This document shows, piece by piece, positions 46,341 to 58,794 of a DNA stretch of 64,000 bases. Numbering within the stretch: position 1 is the first letter of the stretch; each line of letters starts with the position of its first letter. The stretch covers positions 33,870,536 to 33,934,535 of the forward strand of contig JAJLRJ010000005.1 of assembly GCA_024195265.1 (NCBI GenBank), given 5' to 3'. This stretch comes from Dendrophyllia cribrosa (lineage: Eukaryota; Cnidaria; Anthozoa; Scleractinia; Dendrophylliidae). Under the pieces are notes generated by a model. It saw only the letters and a program-made list of their open reading frames with translations. It did no database searches and was not told the origin of the DNA. Position numbers and translations under genes: made by a program.

Positions 46341-47074
46341 TTCAGCTCCTTGGATAATTACTCGTGGCGAAGCACACGAGTTGTAAATCCGGCTTTGACT
46401 TTTCACGTTGTTTTTTTCGTGTCACATTAGCGCATGCAAATTTATGCATGCATATTTTAGTTTATGTCGACGACTATATGGCTTTCAGCCATGAAATACA
46501 TACCGCAGAATTTCTCCGTGTGTTGACAGTGACAAGCAAAGTAAAGAACTACAGCGTACAATTGCACGTTTTCAAGACAATGCAAGGCGTTCATGGATGG
46601 ATAGGACCGTTTGATATTGTGTTCGCCGCTTATTCCTGTGGGATATTTGTTCCGGCAAGTTTTGTGTTTTATATAACTTGCAATTTGCTTAGCGATCGAG
46701 GTGTCGGCTACTGAATGTAGTGAATGTAGTGTAGTCTTACTTTTAAACCCGTGTGTATACACGCAAGCATAATTAATGCACGGGTTATCGGAAACGGTGA
46801 CTAAATAAAATTCTCTCACTCACCCACTCGCTCCTCAATTCCATCAGCTGTAAACTTCGTGAGTATTAAATGCTTTGTTACGAATACGTTTCGTAACAAG
46901 AACAACGTGAATCCAGCGACAACAATAATTAATTTGATTTATACGAATATAAACAACAATAAGCTTAAAGATGTTTCGCATTTGGAGTTAAAATCTATTT
47001 AAAAGGATTTTTCAACCGAGACACGCGTTTTGATGCGTATCTACTTTAAAATAATAAAATTTAGACCTTATCGA
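46341..47074. other. Intron sequence, nothing recognised
   Basis: The open frame at 46364-46714 shows no family resemblance. No repeat boundaries recognised. Confidence 0.4.
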
Positions 47075-48660
47075 CTAAGTGTTCTTCGATAGCGCAGTGG
47101 ATAGATGTTTTGGCCAGGGCGCTGAAAAGAATGGGCGGTGCAACGCGCCCACAGCGCTTGGGCGATGTGTGATGCGGAGAGACACTGGGCAGAGCGCCCT
47201 CGAGAGAGCCGGAGTTAAAAAATGGCAGCAAATGGAGATCGATAGCTGATGAAGAAAAGGGATCGCTGCAAGAAAACGGTACATGATATCCACTTACATT
47301 TGTAATGTTTTCGACATGAAGATTTCAATGTATTTTTAAAGCTGTAGGGGAGAAAGAACGGGTTTTATACTGTAACACTTATCGCGAATTATTTCAAATA
47401 AAACGAGCTTGTTAGAAATGCGTTACGGTAATCAAATTGGGTCTAGCAGCTTATTAACAAAAGCATCAGCTCTATCATTTTAATGTAGTTGATTAAAATT
47501 AACTATAATATCTTGCTTCACCTGGTTAATAGAAGAAATTTTTTAGACTAGAAAAATTCAATTCCCTTATTTTTTAACCATTGAAGCAATCAACAAGACA
47601 GATTTGACAAAACGAAGGCACCGAAACAGGCACAATTATTTATTGATGAAGTATTACTTATAAATGATTAAAAGCAGTGGCCCAAGTAACCCCTCAAAAC
47701 AACTACCTTTAGTCTATAGCTTGTAACTCAAAAAGTTCAAAAAAGTTCAAGATGACATTTACCCGTCAAATGAAAGAGTGATAGATCCTCTATGATCGGC
47801 GAATGCAGCCGTCTGCTGCCATAGTTCGTTATAAATGTTACAGTATATAGCCCGTTCATTATCGCCTACAGCTTAAAAAATACATTGAAATGTTCATTTT
47901 GGGGTGGAAATCTGGTACCGTTTTCTTGACACTGCTATCAATAACTATAATCACTGCATGTTTCAACAATTTACACTTTATCAATGAAACGCTTTTAGTG
48001 TTTTGGGGCCTTCATTTGATCAAACCTATCATTCAATGCTTTAGCAGTGCTTGAATAGGACACATGAAGTTTTTTTAAATAAAAATATGCTTCCACAGCT
48101 GGTCAGTCTCAATATTAATCGCATCACAGAACAACCACCTTAATTCTATAGCATGTAACTAAAACAGTTCAAAAAAGTTCAAAACGAAATTTAGACGGAT
48201 GAAAGAGTAAAAAGTCCTCTATCTATACTCTTAACGTTTAGCCGTTTACTGTCATAGTTCGCAGGGAATTAATGTTTTAGTTTTTGAGTGCAAACATTTT
48301 GCGTAACGCATTTCTAACAAGCTTGTTTTATTTGAAATAATTCGCGATAAATGTTACAGTATAAAACCCGTTCTTTCTCTCCTACAGCTTTAAAAATACA
48401 TTGAAATCTTCATGTCGAAAACATTAAGTGGATATCCTGTACCGTTTTCTTGCAGCGATCCCTTTTCTTCATCAGCTATCGATCTCCATTTGCCGCCATT
48501 TTTTTAACTCCGGCTCTCTCGAGGGCGCTCTGCCCAGTGTCTCTCCGCATCACACATCGCCCAAGCGCTGTGGGCGCGTTGCACCGCCCATTCTTTTCAG
48601 CGCCCTGTTTTGGCTTAGCCCCGGACGGCCCGAGTTCAAGTCACGCTCGAGACTTCTTTT
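47075..48660. mobile_element. Foldback element, about 340-bp arms
   Basis: 47100-47430 and 48300-48610 are inverted copies at about 95 percent identity (for example CTGATGAAGAAAAGGGATCG on the left and its mirror on the right). The left flank contains TAGCGCAGTGG, a pol III A-box match; the right flank contains GAGTTCAAGTC, a B-box match, so the arms may derive from tRNA-related SINEs in opposite orientation. Inside, a 90-bp direct repeat (GTTCAAAAAAGTTCAA) occurs at 47715 and 48150. Confidence 0.7.
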
Positions 48661-49640
48661 TTTTCTTTTTTTTTCTGTCCTGTTTTTTTTTTTCTTCGGA
48701 CTGGACATTATATAAGTGATGTTCTGTTTTTTTTTTATCGTTCGTCAAAAATCCTTACGTTTAATTTTTTTTTTTTTAAATATTGAACCGTGTCAGTGTG
48801 GAAACGTAAGCTTACGGCAATATTGCGTTAATACGCGTTCGCATTTCTTCTACACGGGTTGGCCCTTAGGAGCCTTTGATTAGACATAATTTTAAGCTTC
48901 TGTTTCTCCGTAAAAGCACTCAAAACACTCGGGAAACAATGCTGCAATAATTTAAAAACTCCACGAGTTCAAGCTGTGTACAGCTTCTTGTTTCAATAAG
49001 AAGTGGTCTCAATTGAAAAACGCCCCTCTATAAACTCTATAAACTCATAAATGAATTATTGCAAGGAAGTGAAACGTAGGCGGCGCTCTGCAGTTTTATA
49101 TATGTTGATTGTTCTTGTTTGAAGTGTGTGTACTAGGCATGCCTGTGTAAGTAAGTAAGTAAATAAGTAAGTAATATATGATTGATCGTAAAAACAGAGG
49201 AATGTATTTGAAAAAGAAAGACTAGCTTGTAAACGTTATAAAAAAAACTATAATTTATATTTTTGCTAGTTGTATCTTTACACACTTTATGTATATTATT
49301 ATGTTTTTGTATTTTGTGTGATTAAAATAAAAAAGTAAATAAATTAATAAAAAAAGGTGAATTCTAAGGAAATTTGCGAAAAAGATCAACTTTTCCTTTT
49401 TTCCACATTGGAGCTCAATTATCTCTGAAAAATGCACGGTACCCCCCCCACCCCCCCCCCCCCCCCCCCCCCCCAATGTTCTCTTTGGATTCCAATAGCC
49501 CCTGGTAAGGCCTACTTTTCCCGCATAGTCAAAAACCGGGAAAAATACCTTGGTATCAGCAGGAGGCACTGTCCTTAAGATTGTGGATTGCTCCTTTACA
49601 ATGATATGTAAATTCAATTCTCCTCTGCAATGTAATTTAT
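48661..49640. other. Intron with T-rich and poly-C tracts
   Basis: T-rich stretches at 48658-48780, GTAAGTAAGTAAATAAGTAA at about 49148, and a C run at 49441-49474. No coding signal. Confidence 0.5.
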
Positions 49641-49649
49641 CTTAGTGGT

Positions 49650-51290
49650 CCTGGTTACAGCTACCATTGCACTGTTACATGTACCATGTACAGTGCAACC
49701 ATGAAAAGTGTGAACGCCAAAAATATGTCTGGAATGTTTATTGTGTTACAGCCAATCAGATTAAGAGAACCAGCAGACAAAAAGCCGACAAAATGTAATA
49801 AGCTGTTAGACCGAGTCATGAAACGGTATTATTTCAGTTTTATGACTTTTTCGTTCAAAACATGTCTCATTTTTCCATACAGGCATTTGTTTGTTATTTA
49901 TTTGATTTTTTAGTTAGGAACCGTGAAGATAGCAAACTGAAAGCATTTTCAGAACAAGAACAACAACTCTTCGAGTAGTGAAGTCGTGCTTTAAGAAGCT
50001 TTAAGGGTCTTGTACATGCAAGTGCCCCTAAGGTACGATAATTAATTCAATATATTGTTATGATTTGTTTTACATGTACAGTCGCTTTTCCGGTCACACT
50101 AGGTGATCTGTCACGAATGTTACTACACTGTACGTCATTTGAAACCTTTAATCAGTCTTTTGCAATTACTCGTGCATTAAAGGTCAACTTAATACTTCCA
50201 TTTATCTGTTGCTCGAAAAGAAAGAAAACGAAATCGTTATCGAATGGAACTCTCGCCAAACCCGGCAATAATGTAAGTTCCTTTTACTTGATATGTTTCG
50301 TTTTGTCATTTTTCTTTTTCTTATGTTGTAAATAAATCCAATCATCCATGAGCTTGAAGTTGCTATATCAGCTGATATGATGTCACTAACACTTCGCCTG
50401 ACAGGCTATAAACCACTTGAAAATCCCAACTTTTTTTCTGCCCATTTTATATAGTTGTAGCCTTGGCTCAGAGCCAAGGCATGACTCAAATAGCTGTGCA
50501 GACATCATGGGCAACATTTGCATTCGCTTGTTTACGCTGTTACATCATGCAGCCTTCCTTTATTTTCTGCTTTTGTTGAAGCCAGGCCGCTACTTAAGTA
50601 AGAAATTTTAATACAAAATAATGAAGTAAAATTGGGATTGGCACCTACTTGAAAACTATTTTTTCACCTGACATGAGAAAGTCCAGAAAAACAACTTAAT
50701 CATTTCCACCTAATTTTTAATTTCCAAGTATATATGTAAAATACTGTATCTGAGTAAAGTTTTTCTTGAGCTAGCATGCATGAACATCTATTTTAGGCAA
50801 GAACGTTGGCCTGAATAAGCGTGCCAGCACTAAACCATGTACAAATTAGTGTTCATGCTTAAGTATCCTTGCTTCAACAAAAGCAGAAAATAAAGGAAGG
50901 CTGCATGATGTAACAGCATAAATAAGCGAATGCAAATGTTGCCCGTGATGTCTGCATGGCTATGTCTGAAAATGTTTACAGTTTGCTTATTTTCACAGTT
51001 TCTAATATAACTAAAAAATCAAATAAAATTAATAACAAACAAACGCCTGCATGAAAAAAATGAGACATGTTTTGAAAGAAAAAGTAATAAAACATTTGGA
51101 AAGGTAAAAGGTTTCTTGACTTGGTCTGACAGCTTACAATTTGTCATAGTTCATCTGCTGGTTCTTGAATCTGATTGGCTGTAACACAATAAACATTCCA
51201 GACATTTTCGTTGTTCAAATTGCGTTTCGTGGTTGCACTGTAACTGTCCAAATTGCATACAGTGTACTTACAGGCGAGATTCATACATGT
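49650..51290. mobile_element. Long foldback element
   Basis: Outer arms 49680-49925 and 50990-51245 (AACATTCCAGACAT.. and its mirror) and inner arms 50490-50590 and 50870-50965 (TGCAGCCTTCCTTTATTTTC and its mirror) pair in nested order. The central loop is about 280 bp. No transposase. Probably a non-autonomous foldback DNA element. Confidence 0.7.
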
Positions 51291-51413
51291 ATCATTACTA
51301 CATGTATACACTATAAGTTATGCTTTAATTTATTTTAATAAGTTATTCATTGTTGCTCATTAAAGTTAAGGTACTCTAAGATAAGCACTGGCTCTTATAT
51401 TTTTTGTCTCCAG

Positions 51414-51447
51414 GAAATGCTGTTGGATAAAAGTAGATCTTCAAAAG
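51414..51447 (+). CDS. OFD1: OFD1-like exon
   Basis: A 34-bp exon after TTTGTCTCCAG, ending at GTATTA. It encodes EMLLDKSRSSK and one base, in phase with the exon at 2902-2970 and with the next exon. The right border of the 48.4-kb intron. Confidence 0.75.
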
Positions 51448-51742
51448 GTATTATGGTACTTAAGAATTTTAATGGAATGGTCTCGCTCTTGTTATTTTAT
51501 CATATTACTTTGAAAATAGTAAAAGTAAAACTGTATGTAACTATGGCATAACCTTTTGCCTTCAAGGGAGCTAGCTAGTGGAGGATTTTTTTTAAAAATA
51601 ATATTATTCCATCAGGGCACAAGGAAAGAACTTGAAAAAGTTACCTTAAAGCCTTGGACTGATGGAGACATATAAATCAATTTTCAAGTGTTTATAAACA
51701 TAATAGCTTCCTTAGATTGATTTTCTGTAATTTTCTATGCAG

Positions 51743-51841
51743 GTTTACTGACAGAATTATTAAGTCATCTGGCTTGGTCACACAGTAGTGAAAAGACTTC
51801 AAAAGGAGTTCAAACATCATTGCAGGGAGAGTTTTTAGTGG
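51743..51841 (+). CDS. OFD1: OFD1-like exon
   Basis: A 99-bp exon between TTCTATGCAG and GTAAGC. Encodes LLTELLSHLAWSHSSEK, matching the OFD1 segment that follows the LisH region. The donor directly abuts the minisatellite, whose units resemble the exon end (TTTAGTGGGTAAGC), so the array seems to have grown out of the splice donor sequence. Confidence 0.8.
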
Positions 51842-53236
51842 GTAAGCCATAGGGACAGTGTTTAGTAGGTAAGCCAGGGCCAGTGTTTAGTAGGTAAGCC
51901 AGGGACAGTGTTTAGTGGGTGAGCTATAGGGACAGTGTTTAGTGGGTAAGCCAGGGACAGTGTTAAGTGTGTAAGCTATAGGGACAGTCTTTAGTGGGTA
52001 AGCTATAGGGACAGTGTTTAGTGGGTATGCCAGGGCCAGTGTTTAGTAGGTAAGCCAGGGACAGTGTTTAGTGGGTAAGCCAGGGACAGTGTTAAGTGTG
52101 TAAACTATAGGGACAGTCTTTAGTGGGTAAGCTATAGGGACAGTGTTTAGTGGGTATGCCAGGGCCAGTGTTTAGTAGGTAAGCCAGGGACAGTGTTTAG
52201 TGGGTAAGCCAGGGACAGTGTTTAGAGTGTAAGCTATAGGGACAGTGTTAGTTGGTAAGCCAGGGACAGTGTTTAGTGGGTAAGCTAAAGGGACAGTGTT
52301 TAGTGGATAAGCCAGGGGCAGTGTTAGTGGGTGAGCTATAGGGACAGTGTTTAGTGGGTAAGCTATAGGGACAGTGTTTAGTGTGTAAGCTATAGGAACA
52401 GTGTTTAGTGAGTAAGCTATAGGGACAGTGTTTATTGTGTAAGCTATAGGGACAGTGTTTAGTGTGTAAGCCATAGGGACAGTGTTTAGTGGATAAGCTA
52501 TAGGGACATTGTTTAGTGTGTAAGCTATAGGAACAGTGTTTAGTGTGTAAGTTATAGGGACAGTGTTTAGTGGATAAGTTATAGGGATGACAGTGTTTAG
52601 TGTGTAAGCTGTAGGAACAGTGTTTAGTGGGTAAGCTATAGGAACAGTGTTTAGTGGTAAGCTATAGGCTGGGACAGTGTTTAGTGTGTGAGCTGTAGGA
52701 ACAGTGTTTAGTGGGTAAGCTATAGGGACAGTGTTTAATGTGTAAGCTATAGGGACAGTGTTTAGTGGGTAAGCTATAGGGACAGTGTTTAGTAGGTAGT
52801 GGGTAAGCCATAGGGATGTGTTTAGTGGGTAAGCCATAGGGACAGTGTTTAGTGGGTAAGCTATAGGGACAGTGTTTAGTGGGTAAGCTATAGGGACAGT
52901 GTTTAGTGGGTAAACCAGGGACAGTCTTTAGTTGGTAAGCCAGGGTCAGTCTTTAGTGGGTAAGCCAGGGACTGTCGTAAGTGGATAAGTCAAGGACAGT
53001 CTTAAATGGGTAAGCCAGGGACAGTCTTTAGTGGATAAGCCAGGGACTGTCTTTAGTGGGTAAGCCAGGGACAGTCTTTAGTGAGTAAGTCAAGGACAGT
53101 CTTTAATGGATAAGCCAGGGAGAGTCTTTAGTGGGTAAGTCAAGGACAGTCTTAAATGGGTAAGCCAGGGACAGTCTTTAGTGGATAAGCCAGGGGCAGT
53201 CTTTAGTGGGTATGCAAGGGACAGTCTAGTTGAGAA
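51826..53236. repeat. Minisatellite, about 27-bp unit, roughly 50 copies
   Basis: Unit GGGACAGTGTTTAGTGGGTA plus AGCTATA or AGCCA. The first part has 27-bp units; the last part (from about 52920) has 22-24 bp units with CAGTCTTTAGT. Each unit carries TGGGTAAG, a splice-donor-like word. Because 27 is a multiple of three, a long open frame appears on the minus strand (52172-52837), which is not a gene. Confidence 0.95.
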
Positions 53237-53611
53237 AACAAGCAAAGTTTTGCAGCACCACAAAATATTCCACAAAGTGATGCCTTAGGAAATGTAGCAA
53301 TATTCTGCTAGCCACATCAGGGTAGACAGTCTGGTGATAATAATTGCAACACAATGTTCATTCAATCAACAGTAGCACAATGTGATGTAGCTAGTACAAT
53401 TAGTAACATTACTATAATAATTGCAGCTTTGTTCTTCAAATATCATCTCTGTAGAAAATTACGATATTCAAATCTTTGCTTCAGTCTAATTTTACTTACT
53501 CTCAGCTTGCACTTGAAAAGGGGAGATAATGATCAAAATCATGTTAACATTTTCATCAGTGGGAGCATGTTGTAAAATTGTGTCAAGATTCTTGTTTTCT
53601 ATAATTCTCAG

Positions 53612-53754
53612 AAGATAAACTTCAAAGTGTTGAAAAGCAGTATATAAAAAGTCTTCAGACAGAAAACCAGAAGTGGAGTTCACGGATGGAAAATCGTTTG
53701 TTGGTATTACACCAACAGTGGGAGCAGAAAAAGAAAAAAATGCTAGATGAGGAG
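53612..53754 (+). CDS. OFD1: OFD1-like exon (coiled coil)
   Basis: A 143-bp exon between ATTCTCAG and GTAAAC, phase 1 to 0. Encodes EDKLQSVEKQYIKSLQTEN and LHQQWEQKKKKMLDEE, the start of the long coiled coil that mediates centriolar targeting in OFD1. Confidence 0.8.
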
Positions 53755-54164
53755 GTAAACAGTCCAGTGCTAGGCATTTTGATACTGTTAGAAAAAGACA
53801 AGTAATATATACTATATGTGCATTTCATATAGTAACAACTATGCTATGATCACACTCCTGATCAATCAGTATAGGTAGGGTGACCTGAAAAAGCTGACCC
53901 CTGGTCTATATGCACCACCCATGGAGAGGTATTGGAGTATGGACCATCCTATAATATACATGTGATAGGAAAAATAAAAATTAAATTATAAATTAAATTG
54001 CGTAACTCAAAAAAGCTGAGACCTAGTCTGTGGGCCACTCGTGCACTGCTGGTCCACAGACCACCTCATGGACTGATCCATGAACTACCCCTATGGACCT
54101 GGCACCCCTATAATTAAATAGGAAAAAATTAAAATTATAGCAAATTTATAATAATGAAATTTAA
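53755..54164. other. Intron, nothing recognised
   Basis: AT-rich intron sequence ending in TTAA at 54161-54164, the duplication of the next element. Confidence 0.5.
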
Positions 54165-55769
54165 CCCATTGACACATCAAATGCCAGAACTGCTTTGTGA
54201 CTGGACCATGGTCCTAATCTGCCATTTGTAATGTCAACCCTTTTTATGACAAAAGATGTCTTTTATAACTTACTCACGCAGAAATAAGAACTCTTTCCAA
54301 AAGTGCCCAAATGAGAGAGATACCGTGAATTGGGACATGTGAATTGGCTCGAAATAGAAAAAAATTATAGCCTGCCATTTTTTATTTTATTTTTGGCAGG
54401 CCAAACAATTTTGACTTGCCATTTATTGCCAATTTGAAATTTGCCAAATTGAAATTTTTAATGTTAATGAAATCCTAGTATTTTTCGAGACACCTAACAT
54501 GATCTGATCGGAGACGTACACGTAGCACATGGGAAAATGGACTAAAGTTTGGGAGATCCTCAATACTTCAACTTTCATTTGTTTGCATCAAAACTTAGCA
54601 AGAGTGAAGACAGTGAAGCATTGTTGTTTTTACCCTTTGTACTTTTGAACTTCCAACTTCCAACTTTAATTTATACCGATGCGTAAGGATGTTGAAATTT
54701 CCTTACCAAGAACATGTTTGGTCATGCACTGAAAACTTATTATGTGACATCGCTATTTATAAATCGACACTCGATCAAAATTAATTGAAACAGTGTTAAT
54801 TAAAAATAGAACAATTATAATTTATTTTTACATGTAGTTCCTTTTAAATGTTTTACAAAGTGCCATTATTTTTAATTGCATTACGGCCAGACTCCAAAGT
54901 TAGAAACTGTTTTGAAGCGACATAACATTATTCCAGACAATAAACAAACAAAGTTGGAAACCACCAAACCGTGAATATTTAATTTTCCCACTTGGAAATA
55001 TCAGATTACATACAATGCACATGAAAGTAAAGCGAATGGGCGCAGGATCTCAAGGAAAACAAAAAAATCTTCAAATGAAAAGTTTCATCATAAAAGCTTT
55101 AATTTTATATCTGATTTTTAGCTAGTGATATCATCGGTCACCATTGCTTTTTGACAACCCTGCTTAAACTGATAATATTTTTCATTGGGGATGATTGAAA
55201 TAGAATAGTAGATAAAGAAGCATGGTCAGAGGAGTAGAAAATGTCACAAAACCAGTCCAGTAAATTTCGCCTGCCATTTTATTAACCATTGGGAAGTTCA
55301 TCCTTATTCTCACCTGCCAAACCTTGGCCTGCCATTTGGCCATTGACATGCAGGCCACTATTTTGTGCCCTGGGACATAGTTGCACGTGAAAAACATGTC
55401 AGATTTGACTGGCAAAATTGAAGGAAAATCTGGGTTTCCTACCACTTGCTACTTGTTAAAAAAAATTCACTTTTGTCAGTGTTTTCTGGGAAACTTTTAC
55501 TACATAAATAACGTCATCCCACAGTGAAAGGCCAAAAATGAGGGGGGGGGGGGGGGGGAGGAACAAGAACGAAAAAGTATGGGGAGCGCATGCCGAAATC
55601 AAAAGTTGATATATTTTACCCAAAAGGGAAAGGAAGCTTAAAAAATTAACTGTTTAGTTTGCTATAATACAGTTTGCTTGCAATATTTGCCTCCACTGCA
55701 GTCAGAAAATGTCATTTATTTAGTGGCTTCAAATTGCCATTTTCTACTAAATTTCTAGGAGTCAATGGG
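54165..55769. mobile_element. piggyBac-like element remnant
   Basis: Left end TTAA-CCCATTGACAC matches the element at 25372. The right end GTCAATGGG is followed by TTAT, a decayed TTAA. No transposase. Contains a poly-G run at 55541-55558. Confidence 0.6.
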
Positions 55770-56474
55770 TTATTTTAAAAATTTAAGTTAAACTTGCTGG
55801 TAGTCGAGTGATTCGACAATTGCTGAAGCCTGGGTGAAAATAATGGAACATGAATCCAGGGAGAATGGGCCAAACAAATGGCAACAGCAAATGTTATGTT
55901 TGAAAACATTTGTTTCATCGATCCATTTCATGTAATGTTCATTTAGTTTAATTTAGAAAAACCCAGAAAAAAATCACACACTTGTGACAGTTCATGTTCT
56001 GGACCATGTAACTACCAGCATACATTATTTTGTATTTATAAAGCCTAACTTAAATTTCAATTCAATTCAAATTTTAATTTTAATTTTTTCCTGTTAAATT
56101 GGCGGTTAAGTCCATAAGGGTGATCTGTGGAGGGATGATAAACTACAACGGTCAAATGTGTTTTTAAACTAAAGTTATTTAATGTTTCCAGCCCTCTCAA
56201 AAAATTTAATGTGCTGGTAGCCAGTGAGTGATTTTGCAGAATACAGCCGATTATTTGTCGCTTAGTTCACAATAATTTTCCCCAGGACTCCTTTGGACTT
56301 TGTCCTTTCTGCGCGCCTACTACTCCATTTATGTTGCCTACTACTGTGAGACATTTTGAGAGGGCTGAGTGTTTCTGCTGTGTTTACGTGTAATTAATAG
56401 GATGTTCCCCTCATTTGTTGGTTACTAAATAATTTATCCTTTACACGACTAATGGCAACATGTTATAATTATAG
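55770..56474. other. Intron, nothing recognised
   Basis: AT-rich, no open frame or repeat boundary recognised. Confidence 0.5.
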
Positions 56475-56564
56475 CTTGAGTACTTAAAAGCTACAGAAAT
56501 AGCTCGAGTAAGACTTGAAGAGAAAGAAAAGCACCAAAGAGAAGTCCAAAATATCAGAAAACAG
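56475..56564 (+). CDS. OFD1: OFD1-like exon (coiled coil)
   Basis: A 90-bp exon, phase 0 to 0, between TTATAG and GTATAC. Encodes LEYLKATEIARVRLEEKEKH, a coiled-coil segment in register with OFD1 after the exon at 53612. The last OFD1 exon in the window; the rest of the gene lies to the right of the window. Confidence 0.75.
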
Positions 56565-56929
56565 GTATACTAATTACTTTGTGTATTAAAAGGGGAGGAG
56601 CCAGCTGTAATAGTTGCACTTGGTACAGAAATTGAATTGCAGCAATTAATAATTGAAGGGCTCGGGGCATATCCAGCCTATGTTGCTTTTGAGCTCGTTT
56701 TTTATTTTTCTCGCACAGATTTGTCCATTTTTGGCATGTGAACTACAAATTAGTTGCAAAACATTGTTCAGATTTTTTTCTGTTGTTTTTTCCCGTCGTT
56801 TTCGAAAATTAACGTATGCAAAAAAAATATCTGCATGTCTCCCGCTGAATCCCGCTCAAGAAAAATAAATCCCGAAGTTCATTCCTTCAAATCGCTTCAT
56901 TTTTATCACCGATAGTCAGCCACTTAGGA
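56565..56929. other. Intron, nothing recognised
   Basis: The open frame at 56653-56868 is T-rich and has no recognisable domain. Confidence 0.5.
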
Positions 56930-58245
56930 AGCGGCTGACTCATGGCCCAACCGTAGAGATTATTTGCATCGAGGTAAAGGATGTAGACTGTCTCTTTCTC
57001 CGGGTTGTAGTCGCTGAGGTATGGATTGTTCGCCTTACTATAGCGCTTCATCTAGAGCTGTGGAAATGCCACCTCTCATTCCCTTTTCGACAAAAAGATG
57101 CATGTTACAGTCGGTTAGAAGTTCCAACTCGATGTTCGTGTATTTCAACAACGCATCCCAACTCAAGCCTGGACTGGTGTAGTTGTGTGCCGGGTCTAAG
57201 TCGTAGTTTTTGAGGCATGTTTTCCTAAAGTTCTCATACACATCTGCAAGGAGCAAGACATCTGTTAGCAGATAAAGATCGTGATACTCTCCGAGATTCT
57301 TGCATCTGAAGGCATCCCACACTCGCTGAGCGTGCTCGTAGTCTTCATCTTTGATGTGCTCCTTTTTTAGCTTGCTGTAGAAGGCCTCTTTTGGGGGTAA
57401 AGATTCTTCTTCGAATCGCTCGAAAGAGTCCATGTACTCGTAAGGGTAGACACCCTTCTTAAGAAGAAGTCTTCTTTTTTCTGGATCCGCTTCGTGTTGT
57501 CTTGTTATCTCGAAGTCTTCTGGTTTGTTTGATGTGACAAGGCTGTCTAGGCTTGCTTGAATGAACTGATAACTGTCTATGAACCTCAACTTGCCTAGGG
57601 AGAAAGAGATGTACTTCTCCATATTCGTAGGGATGCAGTTCAAATCAGAAGCGACCTCTGCGATTTGCTGCATCAGGTGGTGAGCTTCGTAGCCTTTAAG
57701 GTTATGAAAGACAACTGGGATGATGGTTTTTTGGGGGTTGATTCTGAAAATACTTCTGTTGCAAGAGTTGTGGGTTGCACCGCGGTATTTGCCTGAAATG
57801 TGGCAATGGTCTCTTACTGCGTCTCTATAGCATTCGCGTAATGGAGGCTCGCCGCAGAAGAAACAGTCGTCATCAATCTTATCGTCTGGCAATCTTGGGT
57901 GCCACTTGTCGATGATATAATTGCCCTGATCGTCTTGTGTAGTGAGTTTAAGGACTTTGGAATAACATCTGTTTGTACTCCTGTGTACCTGACCGCGGTA
58001 CTCTCCTGTGGTTGTACTCTCTTGTGCTCGTCTCTTACATTGTGCCTGATCAAATCCTTGTGGCAAATGCTGCATTTATCGGCTGTGTTGAAGTCTTTCC
58101 AGTCTTCCTTCGCCATTTGTAATGGAGCCTTATGCTTGAGGGATTCCCTAATCTGCTTTTCCACTCTAAGAAGGGTGGCCAAAAACTCTCTCCTCTGTAG
58201 AGGTATGGCTTGCCTGACGCGCCATCCAAACTCTATTATAGTGTG
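56930..58245 (-). pseudogene. Polymerase B fragment next to element 3
   Basis: Minus-strand homologue of the middle of the polymerases: SICHKDL knuckle, CGEPPLRECYRDAV, DHCHISGKYRGATHNSCN, NLKGYEAHH (Exo II), YLLTDVLLLADVY (Exo III) and, at the left end, LDANNLYGWAMS (motif A). The N-terminal ~400 residues and the palm after motif A are missing, with frameshifts at about 58070 and 57045. The gene reads away from the hairpin at 58301, with only about 55 bp between them. Confidence 0.85.
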
Positions 58246-58300
58246 TTAATTCCGGGGACGCTTAAAACAAGGATTAAAAGACAATCGCTGATCCAACAAT

Positions 58301-58493
58301 AGTAGTATAGGGGATTACTCCGCTCGGGCTCACCCCCGGGGAAGGGTTAACTCCCCTCCCCCCCCCCCCCCCCCCCCCCCCACGGAGCCTTCCCCACGAA
58401 CCGACTGCAAGGAGGTTCGTGGGGAAGGCTCTGTTGGGGGGAGTTAACCCTTCCCCTGGGGGTAGGGCCGTGCGGGTAATCCCCTATACTACT
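58301..58493. repeat. Terminal hairpin of element 3
   Basis: 193 bp, self-complementary, bounded AGTAGT...ACTACT. Inner arm words GGGGAAGGGTTAACTCCCC and its mirror. The left arm contains a C run of about 26 (58355-58381) lacking in the right arm; the centre is GACTGCAAGGA. Confidence 0.9.
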
Positions 58494-58655
58494 CAGCAGC
58501 TTAATAATCTTATATCAGCTGTGATGTCAGGATTGACACTTGAAGACATTCCTGGGCAATACAGTAAAAGAATCTGGTTTATCAACACACCAGAGATAGA
58601 GAAGAAAATAAACGGCATATGGCAAGAAGCTATCTTGAAGCTTCTTGTAGATTAG
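58494..58655 (+). CDS. ORF fragment between hairpin and YqaJ, unknown
   Basis: Open from within the hairpin to 58655. The part after 58494 reads ISAVMSGLTLEDIPGQYSKR and IWFINTPEIEKKINGIWQEA. It looks protein-like but I do not recognise it, and no start codon or promoter is evident. Confidence 0.35.
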   Translation, partial: QQLNNLISAVMSGLTLEDIPGQYSKRIWFINTPEIEKKINGIWQEAILKLLVD

Positions 58656-58794
58656 GGTTTACAATCCTTTTCTCTAAGTCATTGCAGAACAACGTTCCGC
58701 ATTTTTTGCGCATCATATCACGAAAAAGACTACACTACTGCAACAATTTCATAATATACAAATCATAACAGGTAGTCAACGTCTAATTGAAGAT

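Noticed and set aside
47083..47110. A tRNA gene at the A-box-like TAGCGCAGTGG
   Set aside because: No matching B box at the right distance on the same strand and no cloverleaf; at most a tRNA-derived SINE remnant.
52172..52837. 221-residue minus-strand frame
   Set aside because: A by-product of the 27-bp minisatellite (unit length divisible by three).
51826..53236. CRISPR-like array
   Set aside because: Units are contiguous without unique spacers, and the sequence is an animal intron.
58301..58493. Solo-hairpin MITE with its own target duplication
   Set aside because: The flanks AACAAT and CAGCAG do not match, and an element-type gene order follows directly to the right.
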